Assembly (NCBI RefSeq): GCF_014204755.1
Contig: NZ_JACHLZ010000001.1
Span: forward strand, 434,001 to 498,000
Direction of reading: 5' to 3'
DNA from: Brachybacterium aquaticum
Lineage (GTDB): Bacteria; Actinomycetota; Actinomycetes; Actinomycetales; Dermabacteraceae
Length of the DNA stretch: 64,000 bases
The stretch's first letter is position 1, and each line of letters begins with the position of its first letter. Below are positions 23,352 to 32,081 of the stretch, piece by piece. The notes beneath the pieces are model-generated. The model saw only the letters and a list, made by a program, of their open reading frames with translations. It did no database searches and was not told the origin of the DNA. The translations under genes were made by a program, and so were the position numbers.

Positions 23352-23653
23352 CCGACGGGACGTCCGGAACCGACGGGACGTCCGGGACCGGCGGGACGTC
23401 CGGGACCGGCGGGACGACCGGGGCCGGCGGGCGAGGCGCGCGACCGCAGCGCCGCGTGGTGATCTCGTCGGTCACCGGGAAGCCCATCCCCTGGGACGAC
23501 CCGGCCGAGGCGCCGGCAGGAGCCGGCGCGGACGAGGAGCCCCGTCGGCCGATCCTCCCCGACCGACTCGCCGAGGACGCGCCCGAGCCCGGGGCCGACG
23601 AATCCAACGATGCCCGCCTCGCCGGCGACGTGCCCCCGCACTGGGGGCGCTGA
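23348..23653 (+). CDS. Small repeat-bearing protein, translationally coupled to the helicase-like gene
   Basis: The protein has 101 residues. The GTG start overlaps the previous TGA (GTGA), so translation is coupled. The first 26 or so residues are a Gly/Thr repeat (units such as TDGTSG, TGGTSG) from an 18-bp DNA minisatellite. The rest holds RVVISSVTGKPIPWDD and ends ARLAGDVPPHWGR, segments that look conserved, but I recognise no domain. The coupling suggests it acts with the helicase-like protein. Confidence 0.7.
   Translation: MTDGTSGTDGTSGTGGTSGTGGTTGAGGRGARPQRRVVISSVTGKPIPWDDPAEAPAGAGADEEPRRPILPDRLAEDAPEPGADESNDARLAGDVPPHWGR
23351..23432. repeat. 18-bp minisatellite (about 4.5 units)
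   Basis: Units of ACCGRCGGGACGTCCGGG start at 23351, 23369, 23387 and 23405, with a partial unit at 23423. Later units differ by single bases. The period is a multiple of three, so copy-number changes keep the frame. Confidence 0.9.
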
Positions 23654-23683
23654 GCCTGGGTCCTGAGGATCGCGCGCCGGTCG

Positions 23684-23689
23684 TACCCT
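23684..23689 (+). promoter_or_regulatory. -10 hexamer TACCCT, near-leaderless promoter of proC
   Basis: TACCCT ends 7 bases before the ATG at 23697. Confidence 0.5.
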
Positions 23690-23696
23690 GAGGGGC

Positions 23697-24551
23697 ATGC
23701 AGACCAGCACCGAGAGCGCCTCCCAGAACGACGCCCCCGACCTCTCCGCCCTCCACGTGGCCGTGATCGGCGCGGGGAACATGGGCGGGCCGGTCGTGAA
23801 GACCTTCCTGCGCTCCGGCGTGCCCGGGGAGCAGCTGCGCATCGCGAACTCGAGCCCCGAGAGCAGCCGCCGCGCCGCCGAGGAGCTCGGCGCCACCGCC
23901 GCGGAGAGCCGCGCGGAGGCGATCGAGGATGCGGACGTGGTCGTGCTCGGCGTGAAGCCCTACCAGATCCTCGACCTGCTCGCCGAGATCGGCGGCGACC
24001 TGCGCGAGGACGCACTGATCATCTCGCTCGCCGCGGGGATCACCCTGGCCCAGATGGAGGAGGCGCTGCCCGAGGGCCGAGCGGTCATGCGCGCGATGCC
24101 GAACACACCGATCTCGGTGGGGGAGGGGGCCGTCGGCCTCATGCGCGGCAGCGCCGTCGACGACGACGCCCACGTGCTCGCCCACGCCCTGTTCGCGACC
24201 GCGGGCGTTGCCCGGGACATCACCGAGGACCAGGTCCACGCCTTCATCGGCGCCGCCGGCTCCATGCCCGCCTTCGTCTTCGCGATCATCGAGGCGATGA
24301 CCGACGAGGCCGTGCGCCAGGGCCTGAAGCGCGACCTCGCCACCGCCCTCGTCCAGCAGACCGTGCGCGGCGGGGCGACGATGCTCATGGAGTCCGGGGT
24401 GCACCCGGCCGTCGCCAAGAACGGCGTCTCGAGCCCTGGCGGCACCACCGTCCAGGGCCTCGCGGCGCTCGAGCGCGAGGGCGTGCGGGCCGGCGTCGCC
24501 GCGGCGATGGCCGCCGCGCACGACGCCTCGCGCGCGATGACCAAGAACTGA
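23697..24551 (+). CDS. proC: Pyrroline-5-carboxylate reductase
   Basis: The protein has 284 residues. The Rossmann motif VIGAGNMGGPVV lies near residues 22-33; VVVLGVKPYQ, MRAMPNTPISVGEG and the C-terminal signature GGATMLMESGVHPAVAKNGV with SSPGGTT are all diagnostic of ProC. The enzyme reduces pyrroline-5-carboxylate to proline with NADPH, the last step of proline synthesis, in the cytoplasm. It converges with the trkA gene, with only 21 bases between the stops. Confidence 0.95.
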   Translation: MQTSTESASQNDAPDLSALHVAVIGAGNMGGPVVKTFLRSGVPGEQLRIANSSPESSRRAAEELGATAAESRAEAIEDADVVVLGVKPYQILDLLAEIGGDLREDALIISLAAGITLAQMEEALPEGRAVMRAMPNTPISVGEGAVGLMRGSAVDDDAHVLAHALFATAGVARDITEDQVHAFIGAAGSMPAFVFAIIEAMTDEAVRQGLKRDLATALVQQTVRGGATMLMESGVHPAVAKNGVSSPGGTTVQGLAALEREGVRAGVAAAMAAAHDASRAMTKN

Positions 24552-24572
24552 ACCAGAGGTGAGACCCCCGGC

Positions 24573-25238
24573 TCAGGCCCGCTGCGAGAACTTCTCGATC
24601 TGTGCGGTGTGGCCGGAGACGATCAGCAGGTCGTGTGAGGCGACCATCGTCTCCGGCACCGCATAGGTGAAGTCCTTGCCGGGCGACTTCACGCCCACCA
24701 CGGTCACGCCGTAGCGCTGGCGGATGTCGGACTGCGCCAGCGTCATGCCCTGCACCTCGCGCGGCGGGCGCATCTTCACGATCGCGAAGTCGTCGTCGAA
24801 CTCGATGAAGTCCATGAGTCGCCCGTTGACCAGGTGCGCGACGCGCTTGCCGGCGTCGGCCTCCGGGTAGACGACGTGATGCGCGCCGATGCGCTGCAGG
24901 ATCCGGCCGTGGGCGGAGGAGATCGCCTTCGCCCAGATCACGGGCTTGCCGAGGTCCACGAGGTTCGCGGCGATCAGGACGCTGGACTCGATCGAGGTGC
25001 CCACGCCCACCACGGCGAGCGAGAACTCCCCGGCACCGATCTGCTCGAGCACCTCGGGCTGGGTGGCGTCCGCCCGCACCACGTGGGTGAGCTGGCCGGA
25101 GTACTTCTGGACCAGGTCGGGGTCGGTGTCGATCCCGAGCACCTGGGTGCCGAGCTTCTCGAGGGTCAGCGCGATCGAGGTGCCGAAGCGCCCCAGGCCG
25201 ATCACGAGCACTCCCTCGTCGCGGGCGGTGCGGGGCAT
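24573..25238 (-). CDS. trkA: Trk/Ktr potassium channel regulatory subunit (RCK protein)
   Basis: The protein has 221 residues: one RCK_N domain with the nucleotide motif GLGRFGTSIA and the acidic GIDTDPD at the end of the second strand, then an RCK_C (TrkA_C) domain. A single RCK_N plus RCK_C is the KtrA/CeoB arrangement. It gates the TrkH/KtrB pore encoded 61 bases upstream. The ATG at 25238 has AAGGAG 6 bases before it. Cytoplasmic and membrane-associated. Function in K+ uptake is established for the family. Confidence 0.9.
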   Translation of the reverse strand: MPRTARDEGVLVIGLGRFGTSIALTLEKLGTQVLGIDTDPDLVQKYSGQLTHVVRADATQPEVLEQIGAGEFSLAVVGVGTSIESSVLIAANLVDLGKPVIWAKAISSAHGRILQRIGAHHVVYPEADAGKRVAHLVNGRLMDFIEFDDDFAIVKMRPPREVQGMTLAQSDIRQRYGVTVVGVKSPGKDFTYAVPETMVASHDLLIVSGHTAQIEKFSQRA

Positions 25239-25299
25239 GTCGGCTCCTTCGATGACGGGTCCGCGCCGGGCGCGGGGGAAAACGGGCACAGTCTAGGCG

Positions 25300-26715
25300 T
25301 CAGCCGACGATCGGGCGCTCCTCCGGGTACTGGATCATCCGCACCCGGGAGCGGACGGCGAGGGCGGCGCCGAGGGTCATCGGGCCCAGTCGGCCGATGT
25401 ACATGCAGGCGATCAGCACGACCTTCGCCTCCGGGGGCAGCAGCGGCGTGATCCCCGTGGACAGGCCCACCGTGCCGAAGGCGGACAGCGCCTCGAACAG
25501 GGTCTGGTCCAGGCTGAACGGGGTCATCCGCAGCAGCAGGAAGGTCGCCAGGAACACCATCGACGCGGACATGACCAGCACGCCGATGGCCTGGCGGATC
25601 GTCTCCTGGGGGATGCGCCGGCCGAACACCTCCACGTCCGGGTTGCCGCGCACCTCCGCCCAGATCGACAGCATCAGCAGCGCGAAGGTGGTCACCCGGA
25701 TGCCGCCCGCGGTGGATCCGGACCCGCCGCCGATGAACATCAGCAGGTCCGTGAGCAGTCGCGACTCGGCGGTCAGCTGGCCCACGTCCAGGGTCGAGAA
25801 CCCGCCCGAGCGGGGCATGATCGCGGCGAACGCGGCGGCCAGCAGCTTCGTGCCGGTGTCGTGACGGCCCAGCGTGTTGGGGTTGGACCACTCCATGAGC
25901 GCGAAGCCCACGAAGCCCACCACCAGCAGGAGCGCGGTGGTGGTGAGGGTGAGCCTGGCGTGCAGGCTCCAGCGGCGCGGGGTGCGCAGCTTCTTGACGA
26001 TCACCAGGATCACCGGGAAGCCGAGCGAGCCGACCAGCACCGCGAGCCCCACCGGGATCGTGAAGAAGGGGTCCCCGAGGTACTGAGCGGTCCCGGCGGC
26101 CTCGGGCACGAAGCCGGCGTTGTTGAAGGCGCTGATCGCGTAGAACAGGCCCAGGAACAGCGACATCCCGGTGCCGTGCTCGGTGACGACCATGTACGGG
26201 GTCAGCGCCACGAAGGTCACGGCTTCGAAGGCTGTCGAGGTCACCACGATGGTGCGCAGCACCCCGCCCACCTCGGCGAGGCGCTCCGCCCGGGTCTCCT
26301 GCGCCGTGATCACCCGCTGGGCGAGGCCGAGGCGGTGCATCACCGACAGGCTCAACAGCGAGGCGACGGTCATGAGTCCGAGCCCGCCGAGCTTCATCGC
26401 GACCATGATCACGGTCAGCCCGAACATCGACCAGTGGGTGCCGGTGTCCACAGTGGTCAGCCCCGTCACGCAGATCGCGGAGACCGCGGTGAACAGGGCG
26501 TCGACCAGGGGAGTGCGCTCCCCGGACACGGTCGCCGCAGGCAGGGACAGCAGCGCCGTGAACACGCCGATCAGCAGCGTGAACACCCCCAGCGCGAGCC
26601 GCGCCGGGGTCGCCTTGGTCAGCGACCAGGCATGATCGCGCCAGCCCGGCCTGCGGGCCCGCAGCGCGTACGCGGAGGCGCGCCTGGGTGTGGGGCGGAT
26701 CCCCCGTTCGGTCAT
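25300..26715 (-). CDS. trkH: TrkH/KtrB family potassium uptake protein
   Basis: The protein has 471 residues, with four repeats of the membrane-pore-membrane unit. Pore loops are visible as AVSAICVTGLTTVD, ISAFNNAGF, IMPRSGGFSTLD and LSAFGTVGLSTGI, each with a conserved Gly in the selectivity filter. This is the K+-translocating subunit of a Trk/Ktr system in the cytoplasmic membrane. It forms an operon with the RCK subunit downstream. GAAGGACC precedes the ATG. The upstream gap to acuC contains a long perfect hairpin. Confidence 0.92.
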   Translation of the reverse strand: MTERGIRPTPRRASAYALRARRPGWRDHAWSLTKATPARLALGVFTLLIGVFTALLSLPAATVSGERTPLVDALFTAVSAICVTGLTTVDTGTHWSMFGLTVIMVAMKLGGLGLMTVASLLSLSVMHRLGLAQRVITAQETRAERLAEVGGVLRTIVVTSTAFEAVTFVALTPYMVVTEHGTGMSLFLGLFYAISAFNNAGFVPEAAGTAQYLGDPFFTIPVGLAVLVGSLGFPVILVIVKKLRTPRRWSLHARLTLTTTALLLVVGFVGFALMEWSNPNTLGRHDTGTKLLAAAFAAIMPRSGGFSTLDVGQLTAESRLLTDLLMFIGGGSGSTAGGIRVTTFALLMLSIWAEVRGNPDVEVFGRRIPQETIRQAIGVLVMSASMVFLATFLLLRMTPFSLDQTLFEALSAFGTVGLSTGITPLLPPEAKVVLIACMYIGRLGPMTLGAALAVRSRVRMIQYPEERPIVG

Positions 26716-26782
26716 CGTGGTCCTTCACGTCGCGGCGACCGGCGGTCGCGTCCGCGGCAGTCTACGACCGAGCTCCCGGACC

Positions 26783-26834
26783 TGTGCGCGCTCACGGTCG
26801 ATGCGGGCGTCGCCATCGACCGTGAGCGCGCGCA
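26783..26834. repeat. 18-bp perfect inverted repeat between divergent trkH and acuC
   Basis: The arms at 26786-26803 and 26814-26831 are perfect complements with a 10-base loop; one wobble pair and two more pairs extend the stem to 26783-26834. It lies between two divergent start codons, where a terminator would not be expected. It could be an operator, a REP-like element or an antiterminator; none is supported further. Confidence 0.85.
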
Positions 26835-26862
26835 ACTCCCGCCGCCGGGCGACACCGGTCGG

Positions 26863-26868
26863 TACGCT
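26863..26868 (+). promoter_or_regulatory. -10 hexamer TACGCT, leaderless promoter of acuC
   Basis: TACGCT ends 6 bases before the ATG at 26875. Confidence 0.65.
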
Positions 26869-26874
26869 CGCTCC

Positions 26875-28203
26875 ATGTCCGAAGCCGCGCCCTTCCCGGA
26901 TCCCGCCGTCGGCCCCGAGGGGGCGTCGGCCGACTCCGCGCCCGTCGGCGCCGCGCCCGTCGGCGCTGCCACCGTCGGCCCCGCCGACGCGACCGGGATC
27001 GTGTGGGACGAGGCGCTCACCGAGTACGACTTCGGGCCCTACCACCCGATGACGCCGGTGCGCCTGACCCTCACCCACGAGCTGGCCCGCGGCGCCGGGC
27101 TGCTGGAGCGCGACGGCGTGAGGATCCTCCCGGCGCCGGTCGCGGCCGACGAGGAGCTCACCACCGTCCACGAGCCCGAGTTCGTGAGCGCCGTGCGTCG
27201 CGCGTCGGTGGGGATGGAAGGGCTGACCGCCGAGGACCTCGACGAGCTGATCGTCTTCGGGATCGGCGGGGACGACGTGCCGCCCTTCCCCGGCATGCAC
27301 ACCGCCTCCGCCCGCATCGCCGGCGGCTCCCTCGCCGCGGTCGACGCGATCCTGGCCGGGCAGGTGCGCCGGGCCGTGAACTTCGCCGGCGGCATGCACC
27401 ACGCCAAGCCCGGCTCCGCCTCCGGGTTCTGCGTCTACAACGACGCCGCGCTCGCCGTGCGCCGGGCCCTGGACCTCGGCGCGGAGCGGGTGATGTACAT
27501 CGACGTGGACGTCCACCACGGCGACGGCGTGGAGCGGGCCCTGTGGGACGAGCCGCGCGCGATCACCCTCAGCGTCCACGAGACGGGGGAGCGGCTCTTC
27601 CCCGGCACCGGCTTCGTCCAGGACTCCGGCGGCGCCGGCGCGCAGGGCTGCGCGATCAACGTGCCGCTGCCCCCGCGCACCACGGCCGACGGGTGGGTGC
27701 GCGCCATCCGCGCCACGGTCCCCGCGCTGGTCCGCGCGGTGCGGCCGACGCTCCTGGTCACCCAGCACGGCGCCGACACCCACCGCTCCGATCCGCTCGC
27801 GGACTTCTCGGTCACCCTCGAGGCGCAGCGCGCGGTGATGATGCTGATGCGGGAGCTGGCCGACGAGGTCTGCGAGGGCCGCTGGCTCGCCCTCGGCGGC
27901 GGCGGGTACGCCGTGATCGACGTGGTCCCGCGCTCCTGGACCCACCTGCTCGCCGTCGCGACCGGCGCGCCGATCGATCCCGCCGCCGAGCTGCCGGACG
28001 GCTTCCTCGCCGCCGCCGCGACCGCGCGCGAGCAGCACGGCCTGACCCCGGAGCCGTGGCTGCGGCACTTCGGCGACGACCGTCCGCTCGAGGTGAGGGA
28101 CTGGGAGCAGGGATTCGATCCCGAGGACGACCTCGACCGCGCCGTGCAGGCCGCGCGCCGCGCCGCCTTCCCCGAATGGGGGCTGGATCCGTTCCTGGAC
28201 TGA
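26875..28203 (+). CDS. acuC: AcuC-type histone deacetylase family protein
   Basis: The protein has 442 residues. The zinc-dependent deacetylase core is clear: GGMHHAKPGSASGFCVYND (the His-His pair and the glycine loop), YIDVDVHHGDG (zinc Asp and His) and TQHGADTH (second zinc Asp), plus LALGGGGY. AcuC removes acetyl groups from acetyl-CoA synthetase in Bacillus; a similar protein or small-molecule deacetylation is likely here. The first 40 residues are an Ala/Pro/Gly-rich extension with PVGAA repeats made of cccgtcggcg-like DNA. The start is fixed by the leaderless promoter. Confidence 0.9.
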   Translation: MSEAAPFPDPAVGPEGASADSAPVGAAPVGAATVGPADATGIVWDEALTEYDFGPYHPMTPVRLTLTHELARGAGLLERDGVRILPAPVAADEELTTVHEPEFVSAVRRASVGMEGLTAEDLDELIVFGIGGDDVPPFPGMHTASARIAGGSLAAVDAILAGQVRRAVNFAGGMHHAKPGSASGFCVYNDAALAVRRALDLGAERVMYIDVDVHHGDGVERALWDEPRAITLSVHETGERLFPGTGFVQDSGGAGAQGCAINVPLPPRTTADGWVRAIRATVPALVRAVRPTLLVTQHGADTHRSDPLADFSVTLEAQRAVMMLMRELADEVCEGRWLALGGGGYAVIDVVPRSWTHLLAVATGAPIDPAAELPDGFLAAAATAREQHGLTPEPWLRHFGDDRPLEVRDWEQGFDPEDDLDRAVQAARRAAFPEWGLDPFLD

Positions 28204-28280
28204 GGGATCGGAGCGCGCCTCGTGACCGCGCGGTCCGTCACGTCCGGCACGGTCGTGCCGTGCGCCGTCCCGCGGCCTGC

Positions 28281-28286
28281 CACAAT
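28281..28286 (+). promoter_or_regulatory. -10 hexamer CACAAT upstream of the GTPase pair
   Basis: CACAAT predicts a start near 28293 and a leader of about 47 nt that ends in the GGGGGGAACC ribosome site of the first GTPase. Confidence 0.4.
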
Positions 28287-28339
28287 GACGCCCTGACGGC
28301 CCGTCCGGCCGCCGCACCCGACCACTCACGGGGGGAACC

Positions 28340-30199
28340 ATGACGAGTTCGACCACCCAGGTGCTCGACACCTTCGCCGAGCACCTGCGCGAGCTGACCC
28401 TGCCGCTGCCCGTCGACGGGGCCGAGCAGGCCCGCGCCGAGGGTCGCGCCGCCCTGTCCCAGCTCGCCGACCACGTCACGCCGCGGCTCGAGTCGCTGGA
28501 CGCCCCGCTGCTCGTGGTGATCGGCGGCTCCACCGGTGCCGGCAAGTCCACGCTGGTCAACGCCCTGGTGGGCGCACCCGTCAGCCGCTCCGGCGCGATC
28601 CGGCCCACCACTCGCCGCCCCGTGCTGCTGCACCATCCCGCGGACGAGCCCTGGTTCACCGGCTCCCGCATCCTGCCCGGCCTCGCCCGGGTGCACGCCG
28701 GTGAGGCCCGCGACCCCGAGGCGCCCGGCGCGAAGGACACCACCGGCGACATCGACCCCGCCACCTCCCTCGAGCTGCACGCCGAGACGCGGATCCCGCA
28801 GGGCCTGGCGCTGCTGGACGCGCCCGACATCGACTCCGTCGCCGCCGGCAACCGCGAGCTCGCTCGGCAGCTGCTGCGCGCCGCGGACCTGTGGCTGTTC
28901 GTCACCACCGCCAACCGCTACGCCGACGCCGTCCCGTGGGAGGTGCTGCGCACCGCCGCGGAGCGCGACGTCACCGTCGACGTGGTCATGAACCGCATCC
29001 CCGACCGTCCCGGTGTCGCCGAGGAGCTCGCCGAGGACCTGCGCGGCATGCTCGAGCGGCAGGGCATCGAGGTCGAGCACCTGTTCCTCGTGCCCGAGAC
29101 GACCCTGGACGACGAGGGCATGCTGCCCCCGGCCGTGATCACCGAGCTGCAGGACCACTTCACCGCCCTCGCGGCCGACGGGGAGGGCCGGCGCCGCATC
29201 GCCCGCCGCACCCTCGCCGGGGCCGTGGACGGCCTGGCGGCGTCGGCAGGGCAGATCGCCGAGCACGCCGCCGTGCAGGACGCCGAGCGGCAGCGCCTGC
29301 GGGACGAGGCGGTCGCCGCGTTCTCCGGCTCCCGCGAGCGGATCGACGAGGCCCTCGGCGACGGCTCCCTGCTGCGCGGCGAGGTGCTCGCCCGCTGGCA
29401 GGACGTGGTCGGCACCGGCGAGTTCTTCCGCGGCGTCGAGTCGATGGTCACCCGCGCCCGCGACCGGCTCGGCCAGATGCTCAGCGGCCGCCCCGCTCCC
29501 GCCGTCGCCGCCGAGCAGGCCCTCGGCACCGGCCTCGTGCACGTGGTGATCGACGAGACCGCCCGCGGCGCCGAGCGGGCCGACGCCGCCTGGCGCGCCT
29601 CCGCCGCCGGCCGCTCGCTCGCCGAGGGCCACGACCTCTCCCGTATCCCCGACGGCTACGCCGAGGAGGTCCAGGCCGCGGTGCGCGCCTGGCAGGGCGA
29701 CGTGCTCGAGCTCGTCCGCGCCGAGGGCGCCGACCGCCGCACCAAGGCCCGCCTGATGTCCCTCGGCGTGAACGCCGTGGGCGTCGCGCTCATGGTCGTC
29801 GTCTTCGCCTCCACCGCCTTCATCCCCACCGGGCTCGAGGTCGGCGCGGGCGCCGCGACGGCCGTGGTGGGTCAGCGCCTGCTCGAGGCCGTGTTCGGCG
29901 ACGACGCCGTGCGCCGCATGGCCAAGGCCGCCCGCGAGTCCCTCACCGGGCGCCTGGACGCCCTGGTCGCCGGGCGCTCCGCCCCCTTCCTCGAGCGGCT
30001 CGACGCCCTCGGCGGCGAGGGCTCGGCGGAGGACCTGCGCTCCGACGCCGACGCGCTCGCGCAGCTCGCGCGCGAGATCCGGGAGGACGGGGCGGCGCCC
30101 GCGTCGGCCGCCGGGCCCGACGTGACCGCGGAGCCGACCGCGCCGGCGGAGCCGCCCGCGCCGGCGGAGCCGGTCGCGCGGCCGGAGGAGGACGCATGA
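28340..30199 (+). CDS. Membrane-associated dynamin-like GTPase (first of a coupled pair)
   Basis: The protein has 619 residues. The P-loop GGSTGAGKS lies at residues 62-70, a switch Thr in RPTTRRP, a G3-like DAPDID (no Gly after Pro) and a G4-like NRIPD. A long helical middle is followed by two hydrophobic segments (about 480-520) and a helical C-terminal region, then a Pro/Ala tail with PAEP repeats. The layout resembles bacterial dynamin-like or YfjP-type GTPases that act at the membrane. The next gene overlaps by ATGA and encodes a second GTPase, so they probably form a heteromeric pair. The cellular role is unknown. Confidence 0.78.
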   Translation: MTSSTTQVLDTFAEHLRELTLPLPVDGAEQARAEGRAALSQLADHVTPRLESLDAPLLVVIGGSTGAGKSTLVNALVGAPVSRSGAIRPTTRRPVLLHHPADEPWFTGSRILPGLARVHAGEARDPEAPGAKDTTGDIDPATSLELHAETRIPQGLALLDAPDIDSVAAGNRELARQLLRAADLWLFVTTANRYADAVPWEVLRTAAERDVTVDVVMNRIPDRPGVAEELAEDLRGMLERQGIEVEHLFLVPETTLDDEGMLPPAVITELQDHFTALAADGEGRRRIARRTLAGAVDGLAASAGQIAEHAAVQDAERQRLRDEAVAAFSGSRERIDEALGDGSLLRGEVLARWQDVVGTGEFFRGVESMVTRARDRLGQMLSGRPAPAVAAEQALGTGLVHVVIDETARGAERADAAWRASAAGRSLAEGHDLSRIPDGYAEEVQAAVRAWQGDVLELVRAEGADRRTKARLMSLGVNAVGVALMVVVFASTAFIPTGLEVGAGAATAVVGQRLLEAVFGDDAVRRMAKAARESLTGRLDALVAGRSAPFLERLDALGGEGSAEDLRSDADALAQLAREIREDGAAPASAAGPDVTAEPTAPAEPPAPAEPVARPEEDA

Positions 30200-31887
30200 G
30201 CCCGCTGCTCTCCCGCTCCTCCACCCGCACCGCGCCGCTGATCGAGCGGATCGAGGCGCTGGACCGCGCGGCCGACGCCCTCGAGGACGTCGCCGCGCCC
30301 GCCCCCGTCGAGGACGCCCGCGACGTGCTCGAGCGGATCGACCGCCGCCGCGCCCTCTCCGCCGAGCACACCGTCATCGGCCTGTTCGGCGCGACCGGCT
30401 CCGGCAAGTCCTCCCTGCTGAACGCCCTGGTCGGCACCGAGATCGCCCGCGCCGCCGTGCGCCGCCCCACCACCTCCGCGCCGCTGGCCGTGGTGGTCGG
30501 GGACGCCGGCAGCGACGCGCTGCTGGACTGGCTCGAGGTCGAGGACCGCCACCACCTCGACGGCACCGATGCCGAGCTCGCTCGCGCCGCCGCCCGCCCC
30601 GCGAAGGGCCGCCGCGCCAAGCGCTCCGAACAGGAGGGCACCCCGGGCGTGGTGCTGCTGGACCTGCCGGACTTCGACTCCGTCGAGCAGGCCCACCGCG
30701 CCGTCGCCGAGCGGATGACCGGCATGGTCGACGTGCTCGTGTGGGTCACCGACCCCCAGAAGTACGCCGACGCGCTCATGCACCAGGAGTTCGTGCGCCC
30801 CTACGCCGGCCACGACGCCGTCACCGTGCTGGTCCTGAACCAGATCGACCGGATCCGCCCCGCGGAGAAGGACGCCGTGGTCGCCTCCCTCGCCTCTCTC
30901 GCCCGCACCGACGGACTCGAGAGCGCCCCCGTGCTCGGGGTCTCCGCCGCGACCGGCGAGGGGATCGAGGAGCTGCGCGAGCACCTGCTCGGCATCGCCC
31001 ACGGCCGCGAGGCCATCGCCTCCCGCCACCGCGCCGACGTGCGCCGCGCCGCCGAGCAGCTCCAGGCCGCCGCCGACCCCTCCGGGATGGCCGAGCGCTC
31101 CACGCCCGCCGCGATCGACGCCCTGGTCGAGGACCTCTCCACCGCCGCGCGCGTCGAGCCGGTCTCCCGCGCCGTCGGCGCCTCCTACCGCCACCGCGCC
31201 GCCGGACGCGTGGGCTGGCCGCCCCTGCGCTGGCTGCGCCGGATGCGCCCCGACCCGCTGGGCCGGCTCGGCATCGGCCAGGCCCGCGACGGCGAGGGCC
31301 TCGAGCGCACCTCCCTGCCCGAGCCCGACGCGGCCGCTGCCGCCCGCGCCTCCAGCGGCGTGCGCCGCTTCGCCGACACCGCCTCGGCCGGGGGAGGGGA
31401 TCCGTGGCGGGCCGCCGTCCGCGCCGCCGCTCGCTCCGAGGAGGAGCAGCTGCCGGACACCCTGGACCAGGCCGTCGCGGGCGCGGATCTGCGCGCGGGC
31501 ACCACCTCCTGGTGGTGGCGGGCGCTGGACGTGCTGCAGTGGCTCGCGGTGCTGGTGTGGGTGGTGGGCCTGGGATGGCTGGCGCTGAACGCGCTGCTGG
31601 CCTTCCTCGGCATCCCGCCGCCGCCCATGCCGATGATCGAGGAGCTGTGGATCCCGATCCCGCTGCCCACCGCGATGATCGTGCTCGGCATCGCCGCGGG
31701 GCTCCTGATCGCCCTGGCCGGCGGCACCATCGCCGCGCTCACCGGCGCCTGGCACCGCCGGCGCGCGAGGCGGGTGCTCACCGCCCGGGTGCGGGAGGTC
31801 GCCCACGAGCTGGTGGTCCTGCCGGTGGACGCGACACTGCTCGACGCGCGGCAGGCCGCGAGCGACCTCGCGCTCGCGCGCGGCTGA
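30196..31887 (+). CDS. Membrane-associated GTPase (second of a coupled pair)
   Basis: The protein has 563 residues. It has the P-loop GATGSGKS (near residue 60), a switch segment RRPTTSAPL, G3-like DLPDFDS and G4 NQID, followed by an SAATGEG (G5-like) segment. Two strong transmembrane helices lie at about 438-470 and 490-520, with the Pro-rich loop IPPPPMPMIEE between them. The ATG overlaps the stop of the first GTPase (ATGA), so the two are translated together. It is closer to Era/YfjP-like GTPases than the first protein. Function unknown. Confidence 0.78.
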   Translation: MSPLLSRSSTRTAPLIERIEALDRAADALEDVAAPAPVEDARDVLERIDRRRALSAEHTVIGLFGATGSGKSSLLNALVGTEIARAAVRRPTTSAPLAVVVGDAGSDALLDWLEVEDRHHLDGTDAELARAAARPAKGRRAKRSEQEGTPGVVLLDLPDFDSVEQAHRAVAERMTGMVDVLVWVTDPQKYADALMHQEFVRPYAGHDAVTVLVLNQIDRIRPAEKDAVVASLASLARTDGLESAPVLGVSAATGEGIEELREHLLGIAHGREAIASRHRADVRRAAEQLQAAADPSGMAERSTPAAIDALVEDLSTAARVEPVSRAVGASYRHRAAGRVGWPPLRWLRRMRPDPLGRLGIGQARDGEGLERTSLPEPDAAAAARASSGVRRFADTASAGGGDPWRAAVRAAARSEEEQLPDTLDQAVAGADLRAGTTSWWWRALDVLQWLAVLVWVVGLGWLALNALLAFLGIPPPPMPMIEELWIPIPLPTAMIVLGIAAGLLIALAGGTIAALTGAWHRRRARRVLTARVREVAHELVVLPVDATLLDARQAASDLALARG

Positions 31888-31946
31888 GGCCCTCGCCCGA
31901 GGCTGAGAACACACTGCGGCCGCCGGAAGCATTCGGGGGAACGGTG

Positions 31947-31952
31947 TAGAAT
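31947..31952 (+). promoter_or_regulatory. -10 hexamer TAGAAT of the bS22 gene
   Basis: TAGAAT lies 130 bases upstream of the bS22 start codon, giving an expected start near 31959 and a leader of about 123 nt. The leader shows no recognised riboswitch. Confidence 0.5.
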
Positions 31953-32081
31953 GGCTGGTCGACCGTGGCGTCGGCTCGAGCTCGGGGAATCCGGCTGATC
32001 CTGCCGAATCCGCTGACCGGCCGCGCATCTCCGATCCGCAGCATCACACCGCAGGCATGTCCTGCAGAACAGAGGCTACCT

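Noticed and set aside
23351-23432. CRISPR-like array
   Set aside because: The units are 18 bp, contiguous and in-frame coding, with no spacers and no cas genes.
28245-28260. Terminator after acuC
   Set aside because: CGGCAC/GTGCCG is only a 6-bp stem, too weak to call in DNA this GC-rich.
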